A stretch of DNA of 14,590 nt, taken from contig JBBRPS010000174.1 of assembly GCA_038227745.1 (NCBI GenBank), forward strand, positions 1 through 14,590. The letters run 5' to 3'. This document shows, one piece after another, positions 1-4,762 of this stretch. Made by a program: the position numbers and the translations under genes. The stretch is from DASPXY01 sp038227745. GTDB taxonomy: Bacteria; Planctomycetota; Planctomycetia; Gemmatales; Gemmataceae. Within the stretch, counting starts at the first letter, position 1. Every line of letters begins with the position of its first letter. Under the pieces are notes generated by a model, which worked only from the letters and a program-made list of their open reading frames with translations, searched no databases and was not told where the DNA came from.

Positions 1-76
1 GCAAGCAGGCGCGCTCCGCCAGGCTTGCCGTTTCGCGCTCGCTCCACCACTCCCGACGCTACCCCCTCACCCCCGA

Positions 77-106
77 CCCCTCTCCCCCGCGTACAGGGGC
101 GAGGGG
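77..106. repeat. GC-rich imperfect inverted repeat
   Basis: Arms CCCCTCTCCCC (77-87) and GGGGCGAGGGG (96-106) pair at 10 of 11 positions around an 8-base loop. It lies just past the 3' end of the minus-strand gene that stops at 142, so it could serve as its terminator, although no T-run follows. The surrounding C-rich text (61-90) resembles low-complexity repeats dispersed between genes in GC-rich genomes, which is an inference. Nothing else was recognised in 1-141. Confidence 0.4.
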
Positions 107-141
107 GGAACAACTGAACCGCCTGCGGTATACTGGACGAA

Positions 142-360
142 TCAGAGGACGAACCGGCCCAGGAGGACGCCGATGGCCAAGGCCGCCACCACCGCCCCGC
201 CGACGGCCAGCCGCCGGCCCCACACGGGGGGTTTGCGCGGCGGCTGGTTGAGGATGCGGAGGATGCGCTCCCGCTCTACCGGATCCTCGATCGGTTCGGG
301 GATCAGAATCTGCAATGGAGCAACACGGGACTTCGTTTTCAGATCCAGGTTATCGCTCAT
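142..360 (-). CDS. Small tail-anchored membrane protein, function unknown
   Basis: The product is 72 residues. Residues 1-48 are polar and contain an acidic/basic stretch (EPIEDPVERERILRIL, about 22-37) likely to be helical. A proline-rich piece and two arginines follow, then one hydrophobic segment at about 51-70 that ends the protein, so the predicted topology is a C-terminal anchor with the N-terminus in the cytoplasm. The ATG is preceded by GAGAGG at a suitable distance. It starts 12 bases after the stop of the gene at 373-789, so the two are probably cotranscribed and perhaps coupled. No family was recognised. The membrane anchor is seen in the sequence, but any role is unknown. Confidence 0.72.
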   Translation of the reverse strand: MSDNLDLKTKSRVAPLQILIPEPIEDPVERERILRILNQPPRKPPVWGRRLAVGGAVVAALAIGVLLGRFVL

Positions 361-372
361 GGATGTGGCCTC

Positions 373-789
373 TCAATCGAACACCGCGAAAGACATCTCA
401 CCCTTTACAATATCTGTTCTACCAAAATCCTTTTGAAAAAACGACACTTGAAACGTGTACCGCCCCGCCTGAGGAAAGCTACACCGGATCGGCACACACA
501 CCGGCACCAAGGTTTCGGGAGCGTCGAACTGCGGGCGAATCTTCGCCAGGAAAATCACCTTGTCCGTCTGATCGTTCAAAATCTGGAGATACCCGGGGAA
601 CACCCCCGTGCGCGCACAAGACAGGAGGACGTACACCCAAAGTTCCGGATGGGTGTACGGGAACGAATCCACCCTCAACTCGTAGCGAACGTCCAGAAGG
701 TCGAACACGTTCGCCTCCGTCTCGCTGGCCTCAACGTGATCGCAGATCGTCATCACGCGCACCCTCGGAACGACAGCCGCTTTCGCCAT
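373..789 (-). CDS. DUF6941-like protein
   Basis: The product is 138 residues. The start was set at the ATG at 789 because GAGGGAAGG lies directly upstream; an upstream in-frame start at 831 would add 14 residues with no better ribosome site. The fold looks beta-rich with no signal peptide or membrane segment. It begins with a CDHVEASETEANVFDLLDV stretch and ends with a strand-rich part (RYTFQVSFFQKDF). The pattern of an early 'CDHV..EANVFDLL' followed by strands and a 'VPIRC..AGRYTF' tail resembles DUF6941, which has no known function; this family call is from memory. It lies 52 bases downstream of the methyltransferase gene and 12 bases upstream of the tail-anchored protein, forming a likely three-gene operon. 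Confidence 0.75.
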   Translation of the reverse strand: MAKAAVVPRVRVMTICDHVEASETEANVFDLLDVRYELRVDSFPYTHPELWVYVLLSCARTGVFPGYLQILNDQTDKVIFLAKIRPQFDAPETLVPVCVPIRCSFPQAGRYTFQVSFFQKDFGRTDIVKGEMSFAVFD

Positions 790-841
790 GACCTTCCCTC
801 GCCGTTGAGACTCGGCCAACCTTCGACACACACCTCCCCGC

Positions 842-1588
842 TCACCTCTCTCCGACCTCCCCCGCCCGCCGCAGCGGCACGAACTGCACCGGCAGCACGT
901 CGCGCTCCACCCGCTCGCCGTTCGGCCCCTTCACGATCACCCGCAGCGACTGCCCCGCCCACACCTCGCCCACCGGAATGATCATCACCCCGCCCGGCTT
1001 GAGCTGCTCGAACAGCGGCCCCGGCACCTCCTTCGCCCCGCACGTCACGATCACCGCGTCGAACGGCCCCGCCTCCGCCCAGCCCAGGTAACCGTCGCCC
1101 GCCTTTACGTGGACGTTGCGATAACCCAGCCGCTCCAGCCGTGCCCGCGCCGCCTCCGCCAGCGCCGGCAGCAGCTCGACCGTCCACACCTCGCCGGCCA
1201 GCTCCGCCAGCACCGCCGCCTGGTAGCCGCTGCCCGTGCCGACCTCCAGCACGCGCTGCCCTGGCTGCGGATCCAGCGCCTCCGTCATGAACGCCACAAT
1301 GTACGGCTGCGAGATCGTCTGCCCCAGGCCGATCGGCAGCGCCCAGTCCTCGTAGGCCTGGCCGCGTAAATCCTCCGGCACGAACTCGTGGCGCGGCACG
1401 CGCCGCATCGCCGCCAGCACCCGCTCGTTCCGTATCCCCCGCGCGATCAGTTGCTCTTCCACCATGGCACCCCTCCGCGAAGCCCACCCGGCCGCGGTCG
1501 AGGGCGTACGCCCCGCGCAACCGCCGGCCACACAGGCCGTACAACCCAGAAAAACCGACCACCAAAGCCGCAAACGGGGTCCGTACAT
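842..1588 (-). CDS. pcm: Protein-L-isoaspartate O-methyltransferase, exported form
   Basis: The product is 248 residues. PCMT transfers a methyl group from S-adenosylmethionine to isoaspartyl residues and starts their repair. Family signatures are clear: MVEEQLIARGI near the start of the domain, RVPRHEFVP, the GQTISQP substrate-loop motif, the SAM-binding motif LEVGTGSGYQAAVL, and a later FDAVIVTCGAKEVP segment. The start is the ATG at 1588, with GGAGGAGGG immediately upstream; the longer reading frame would need a TTG lying inside that ribosome site. Residues 1-24 form a signal-like segment: two arginines, a hydrophobic stretch, then AGGC, an imperfect lipobox with Cys24. The enzyme may therefore be a lipoprotein, whereas most family members are cytosolic. 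It is the first gene of the minus-strand operon, divergent from dnaA. Confidence 0.92.
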   Translation of the reverse strand: MYGPRLRLWWSVFLGCTACVAGGCAGRTPSTAAGWASRRGAMVEEQLIARGIRNERVLAAMRRVPRHEFVPEDLRGQAYEDWALPIGLGQTISQPYIVAFMTEALDPQPGQRVLEVGTGSGYQAAVLAELAGEVWTVELLPALAEAARARLERLGYRNVHVKAGDGYLGWAEAGPFDAVIVTCGAKEVPGPLFEQLKPGGVMIIPVGEVWAGQSLRVIVKGPNGERVERDVLPVQFVPLRRAGEVGER

Positions 1589-1638
1589 CTTGCCCTCCTC
1601 CCCCAAACTTTCAGTCTATTCCGCCCCCGCACCGGGCC

Positions 1639-1650
1639 GTCCGTGCGGAC
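1639..1650. promoter_or_regulatory. Short inverted repeat upstream of pcm
   Basis: GTCCG-TG-CGGAC is a perfect 5-bp inverted repeat about 50 bases upstream of the pcm start, in the spacer divergent from dnaA. It could be an operator or a leader hairpin, but its small size also fits chance. Confidence 0.2.
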
Positions 1651-1707
1651 CGTTTCTGCGTGCCGTATCTCCTTTTCGGTTCGGAGTTTATCGTGAGGCG
1701 AATAGGC

Positions 1708-1736
1708 TTTACCTGGGGGACTTTTTCCGCTACAAT
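1708..1736 (+). promoter_or_regulatory. Candidate sigma70-type promoter for dnaA
   Basis: TTTACC (1708-1713, 4 of 6 to TTGACA) and TACAAT (1731-1736, 5 of 6 to TATAAT) are separated by exactly 17 bases. The site lies about 110 bases upstream of the dnaA ATG in a locally AT-rich stretch of a GC-rich window. Transcription would start near 1743, at the edge of the inverted repeat at 1742-1760. Confidence 0.6.
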
Positions 1737-1741
1737 AAAGC

Positions 1742-1760
1742 GGTAGATCAGAGGTCTACC
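1742..1760. promoter_or_regulatory. Inverted repeat at the predicted dnaA transcription start
   Basis: GGTAGA (1742-1747) and TCTACC (1755-1760) are perfect 6-bp arms around a 7-base centre. The site sits at the predicted start of the dnaA transcript. Its core TAGATCAGAGGTCT (1744-1757) recurs with one change upstream of dnaN at 3094-3107. It could be an operator or an RNA hairpin. A second small hairpin (GGGGC-TTTCG-GCCCC, 1777-1791) follows in the leader. Confidence 0.45.
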
Positions 1761-1844
1761 GACGCCTTCCCGGTATGGGGCTTTCGGCCCCGGTGAAGCC
1801 GTCAGCCGCGCGCGCCTGTTCGGGAGGCGGACTCAATCAGAACC

Positions 1845-2843
1845 ATGCAACGGCCTCCGCTCACCTTTGCTCGCTTCGTGCCCGCCCCGCAGAACCGCCC
1901 GGCCTTGCTCGCCGTGCAGGAGGTGGCCGACTGCGTCTGCTCCCGCCGCCCGCGCCGCAAGATCAACCCGCTGTTCCTGCACGGGTCGCCCGGGACCGGC
2001 AAGACCCACCTGGCAGCTGCCCTCGCCGACGAAGTCATCCGCCGCTGCCCCGACCTCGTCGTCGCCCTCGCCGCCGCCGGCGACCTCGCCGCCGCCGGGG
2101 AACAGGAGGACGTCTTGCAGGAGGCGCGCCAGAGCGACCTGTTCATCGTCGAGGACCTGCAGCACCTGCCCCCGCAGGCCGCGGAGGCGTTCGTTCAGGT
2201 ACTGGACGCGCTGCAGTCCCGCGGGCAGCAGATCGTCTGTACCGCGTCCGCCGGCCCGCAGCAGCTCACCCACCGCGGCCAGCGCTTCCCCGCCCGCCTG
2301 ACGAGCCGCCTGGCCGCCGGCCTGGTGGTGCGCCTGGAGCCGCTGCCCGCCGCCGGACGCCTGGCCCTGCTTCGAGAGAAGGCCCGCGGACGGGTCGCGG
2401 TCGGCCCCGACGTGCTAACCTGGCTGGCCGAGCACCTCAACGGCGGCCGCGAACTCGAGGGAGCGCTGACGCAGGTGGAGGCGCTGGCTCGGCTGGAGCG
2501 ACGGACGCCGGACGTGGCTGCGGTCGCCGCCCACTTCCGCGAACAGGCCGAGGCGGGGCAGGTCACGGTCGAGCGCATCGCCCAGCGCGTGGGCGGCTAC
2601 TACCGCGTCAAGCCCGAGCAGCTCCAGTCGCGCCGCCGTTACCGCGGCGTGCTGCTGCCGCGCCAGGTCGGCATGTACCTCGCCCGCCAGTTGACCGGCC
2701 TGTCGCTGGAGCAGATCGGCGCCTACTTCGGCGGCCGCGATCACAGCACCGTGCTGCACGCCTGCCGCAAGGTCGAGCAGGCCCTGGGCAGCGACGCCGC
2801 CCTGTCCGGCGCGGTCCGCCAGCTCCACGCGGAGCTGGTGTAA
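1845..2843 (+). CDS. dnaA: Chromosomal replication initiator DnaA, short form (domains III-IV)
   Basis: The product is 332 residues. It should bind ATP and DnaA boxes and open the origin. The AAA+ domain starts almost at once (TFARFVPAPQN, residues 7-17). Walker A is GSPGTGKTH (47-55), Walker B is DLFIVED (98-104), the arginine-finger region is RLTSRLAAGL (about 151-160) and the sensor-2 motif is GGRELEGAL (200-208). Domain IV carries the DnaA signature GRDHSTVLHACRKVE (297-311), so this is not a Hda-type protein without DNA binding. Family members are usually about 450 residues. Domains I and II, which mediate self-assembly and helicase recruitment, are absent, and the stretch between Walker A and B is about 7 residues shorter than in E. 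coli. No in-frame start lies just upstream of the ATG. A GGGAGG is present but unusually far (about 17 bases) from it. Confidence 0.93.
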   Translation: MQRPPLTFARFVPAPQNRPALLAVQEVADCVCSRRPRRKINPLFLHGSPGTGKTHLAAALADEVIRRCPDLVVALAAAGDLAAAGEQEDVLQEARQSDLFIVEDLQHLPPQAAEAFVQVLDALQSRGQQIVCTASAGPQQLTHRGQRFPARLTSRLAAGLVVRLEPLPAAGRLALLREKARGRVAVGPDVLTWLAEHLNGGRELEGALTQVEALARLERRTPDVAAVAAHFREQAEAGQVTVERIAQRVGGYYRVKPEQLQSRRRYRGVLLPRQVGMYLARQLTGLSLEQIGAYFGGRDHSTVLHACRKVEQALGSDAALSGAVRQLHAELV

Positions 2844-2850
2844 ATGCCCC

Positions 2851-2859
2851 TGTGGAAAA
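2851..2859 (-). promoter_or_regulatory. DnaA-box-like site
   Basis: TGTGGAAAA reads TTTTCCACA on the minus strand, one mismatch from the consensus TTATCCACA. It begins 8 bases after the dnaA stop codon. With one flanking base (CTGTGGAAAA) it is identical to the inverse of the site at 2985-2993. Confidence 0.55.
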
Positions 2860-2984
2860 GCTGTTGGTCCCGTGACGCTTTCCTGTCACCGTGCGGCGGC
2901 CGTTTCGTCCGGGTCGTGAGCAACGGGCGGCGCGAGCGGTTTACTCGACCGCCGTCAACGCGATAGCGACCGGGCGTCAACGGG

Positions 2985-2993
2985 TTTTCCACA
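2985..2993 (+). promoter_or_regulatory. DnaA-box-like site
   Basis: TTTTCCACA is one mismatch from TTATCCACA. It lies 125 bases after, and is inverted relative to, the site at 2851-2859. The AT-richer part of the spacer begins shortly downstream. Confidence 0.55.
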
Positions 2994-3093
2994 GCAGGGC
3001 CGTAAGCGCAACTGGTGAAGTATCAAAGGATACGTCTGCGGCAGTGAAGTTACGGACGCGAAGAGGCGAGCCCTTAACTACTACTGCTGAGGA

Positions 3094-3107
3094 TAGATCA
3101 GAGATCT
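3094..3107. promoter_or_regulatory. Inverted repeat shared with the dnaA leader
   Basis: TAGATCAGAGATCT matches 1744-1757 upstream of dnaA at 13 of 14 positions. Within it, AGATC-AGA-GATCT (3095-3107) is a perfect 5-bp inverted repeat. It lies about 85 bases upstream of the dnaN start and could be a common regulator site or leader element for both genes. No good promoter was recognised next to it. Confidence 0.4.
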
Positions 3108-3129
3108 GTTTTTCTTTGGGATCCGCGTC

Positions 3130-3157
3130 AAGCCCACGGGTTGCCACCCGTGGGCTT
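3130..3157. repeat. Perfect 12-bp hairpin in the dnaN leader
   Basis: AAGCCCACGGGT (3130-3141) and ACCCGTGGGCTT (3146-3157) pair perfectly around TGCC. It ends 34 bases before the dnaN ATG and has no T-tail. The first 10 bases of the arm recur alone at 4729-4738, upstream of gyrB. It looks like a small dispersed intergenic palindrome, or a leader structure affecting dnaN expression. Confidence 0.7.
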
Positions 3158-3191
3158 CCCGAACCGCCCCAACCAGGACAGGAGTCTGTGC

Positions 3192-4313
3192 ATGAAGGCA
3201 CTGTGCCACCGCGAAGGATTGCTGGCCGCCTGTCAGCTCGCCAGCGTGGCCGTGGCGTCGCGCGACGTCAAGCCGATCCTCAAGAACATCAAGGCCATCG
3301 TGGACGGCGACCGCTGCACCCTGATGGCCACCGACCTGGAGCTGGGCATCCGCATCGACGTGCGCAGCGTCCGCGTCGAGGAGCCCGGCGAGGCCATCCT
3401 GCCGGCCGCCAAGATCATCTCGATCCTGCGCGAGTCCACCGACGAGGAGCTGACCGTCGAGGCCGGTCCCGATGCCTGCATCGTCCGCGGCCAGTTCAAC
3501 GAGTTCGAGATGCCCGGCGAGGACCCGTCGGTCTTCCCCGACATCCCGCCGTTCAGCGAGGACAAATACCACGAGCTGAGCGCCGGCCTGCTGCGCGAGA
3601 TGATCCGCCGTACCCTGTTCGCCGCGGCCGCCGCCGAGCACGCCCGCTTCGGCGCCACCACCGGCGTGCTGTGGGAGCTGGACGAGGACAAGGCCCGCCT
3701 GGTGGCGACGGACGGCCGGCGCCTGGCGATGGCCGAGGGGCCGGCGACGGCCCACGGCGGCCACAGCACCAAGGGCCAGATGCCGGTCGTGCCGGCCAAG
3801 GCGATGAGCCTGCTGGAGCGCAACCTCCAGGAGGAGGACGAGCTGGTGCGGATCTGCCTGCGGGCCAACGACGTGCTCATCAAGACCGAACGGGCGATGA
3901 TCGTCAGCCGGCTGGTGGAGGGGCGTTATCCCGACTACCGCCGCGTGCTGCCGCAGAAGGCGAGCGCCAAGGTGCCGCTGACGGTCGGGCCGTTCAACAC
4001 CGCGGTGCGGCAGGCGGCGATCATGACCGACGAGGAGAGCAAGCGGGTGGTGTTCACCTTCGCGAAAAAGAAGTTGGTCCTGCAGGCCCGCGGCCCCGCG
4101 GCCGGTCGCTCGCGCGTGGAGATGCCGCTGGAGTACGACGGCAAAAACATCGAGATCAGCTTCGACCCGAAGTACCTGACGGAGATGCTGCGCGTGCTGG
4201 GCCCCGACGAGCAGCTCACGCTGGAGCTGGAGGACGGCAACAAGCCGGCGCTGTTCCGCAACGAGGCGGGCGATTACTCGTACGTCGTCGTGCCGCTGGT
4301 GGTGCGCGAGTGA
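3192..4313 (+). CDS. dnaN: DNA polymerase III beta subunit (sliding clamp)
   Basis: The product is 373 residues, the usual length for the clamp (about 365-380). DnaN forms a ring dimer that tethers DNA polymerase III and is a docking site for repair proteins and initiation control. Recognisable features are an N-terminal segment ending ASRDVKPILKNIKAIV, MATDLELGIRI, the LVATDGRRLAM motif in the middle domain, LVEGRYPDYRRVLP and the C-terminal YSYVVVPLVV. The start is the ATG at 3192, with AGGAG at 3180-3184 and 7 bases of spacing. An upstream TTG reading through the hairpin adds unconserved sequence and was rejected. The gene follows the candidate origin, and a large palindrome begins 4 bases after its stop. 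Confidence 0.97.
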   Translation: MKALCHREGLLAACQLASVAVASRDVKPILKNIKAIVDGDRCTLMATDLELGIRIDVRSVRVEEPGEAILPAAKIISILRESTDEELTVEAGPDACIVRGQFNEFEMPGEDPSVFPDIPPFSEDKYHELSAGLLREMIRRTLFAAAAAEHARFGATTGVLWELDEDKARLVATDGRRLAMAEGPATAHGGHSTKGQMPVVPAKAMSLLERNLQEEDELVRICLRANDVLIKTERAMIVSRLVEGRYPDYRRVLPQKASAKVPLTVGPFNTAVRQAAIMTDEESKRVVFTFAKKKLVLQARGPAAGRSRVEMPLEYDGKNIEISFDPKYLTEMLRVLGPDEQLTLELEDGNKPALFRNEAGDYSYVVVPLVVRE

Positions 4314-4316
4314 ATC

Positions 4317-4386
4317 GTTTAGCCGCGGTTCGCAGAACCGCGTGCGGCCGTCACCCCGGACGCGGTTCTGCGAACCGCGGCTAAAC
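4317..4386. repeat. 27-bp nested palindrome between dnaN and the DciA gene
   Basis: Positions 4317-4343 and 4360-4386 are perfect reverse complements, with a 16-base centre. Each arm contains its own hairpin: CGCGGTTC-GCA-GAACCGCG on the left and CGCGGTTC-TGC-GAACCGCG on the right, so the element can fold as one long stem or as two small ones. The outer ends are TTTAG and CTAAA. It fills the spacer from 4 bases after the dnaN stop to just before the next gene's GGAGG (4389-4393). This architecture resembles REP/BIME-type or MITE-like elements. It may also act as a terminator or mRNA stabiliser. Confidence 0.85.
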
Positions 4387-4400
4387 TCGGAGGCGCGGGA

Positions 4401-4712
4401 ATGGACAAGGGTCCCGAGCTGTTCAAGGAGATCCTGAGCCGGCTGTTCGCGGCGCGCGGCTGGGGCCGGCGGCAGGGCCGGCTGCACCTGGAAAAGGCCT
4501 GGGCCGAGGCCGCCGGCCCCGAGTTCGCCGAGCACACGCGCGTCTCCGGCCTGCGCCGCGGCGTGCTGGAAGTGGAGGTCAACAGTGCCGTCCTGCTGCA
4601 AGAGCTGGCCCACTTCCACAAACGGCGGCTGCTGGAACAACTCCGCGGCCGCCTGCCGGGCACCACCGTAAACGACCTGCGCTTCCGCAACGGGGCCTGG
4701 CAGAACGACTGA
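4401..4712 (+). CDS. DUF721 / DciA-like replicative helicase loader
   Basis: The product is 103 residues. DciA proteins help place the DnaB helicase at the origin in bacteria that lack DnaC or DnaI. The typical DUF721 pattern is present: an N-terminal helix (FKEILSRLFAARGW), LEKAWAEAAGPEFAEHTRV, then GVLEVEVNSAVLLQELAHF, a KRRLLEQLRG helix and the closing strand VNDLRFRNG. The start is the ATG at 4401, with GGAGG at 4389-4393 and 7 bases of spacing. The location between dnaN and gyrB is classic for this family, often with recF just before it, which is missing here. The family call is secure. The loader role is inferred from the family, and how it would work with a DnaA lacking domain I is open. 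Confidence 0.85.
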   Translation: MDKGPELFKEILSRLFAARGWGRRQGRLHLEKAWAEAAGPEFAEHTRVSGLRRGVLEVEVNSAVLLQELAHFHKRRLLEQLRGRLPGTTVNDLRFRNGAWQND

Positions 4713-4762
4713 GTACCACGCGGCCCACAAGCCCACGGTCCGCAACGCATTGAGGAATAGAC

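Larger units (their letters stand above)
2844..3191. other. Candidate origin of replication in the dnaA-dnaN spacer
   Basis: This 348-base spacer has no convincing gene. It holds two inverted DnaA-box-like sites (2851-2859 and 2985-2993), a stretch that looks richer in A and T (about 3010-3120), a short triplet-like run (TAACTACTACTGCTG, 3075-3089), the motif shared with the dnaA leader (3094-3107) and a 12-bp hairpin (3130-3157). Many bacterial origins lie between dnaA and dnaN. Two boxes are few for an origin, so the call rests partly on position; GC skew was not computed. Confidence 0.5.

Noticed and set aside
1775..2875. Plus-strand frame of 366 codons overlapping dnaA in another frame
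   Set aside because: It is Arg/Pro/Ala-rich without motifs. The overlapping frame carries all DnaA signatures.
3075..3089. Firm DnaA-trio call
   Set aside because: The triplets are few and imperfect, and no DnaA box flanks them on the required side. Kept only as a note within the origin finding.
3081..4745. Long minus-strand reading frame (554 codons) opposite dnaN and the DciA gene
   Set aside because: It is antisense to two clear genes, has low-complexity His/Gln/Arg/Ala-rich content, and arises from high GC at third codon positions.
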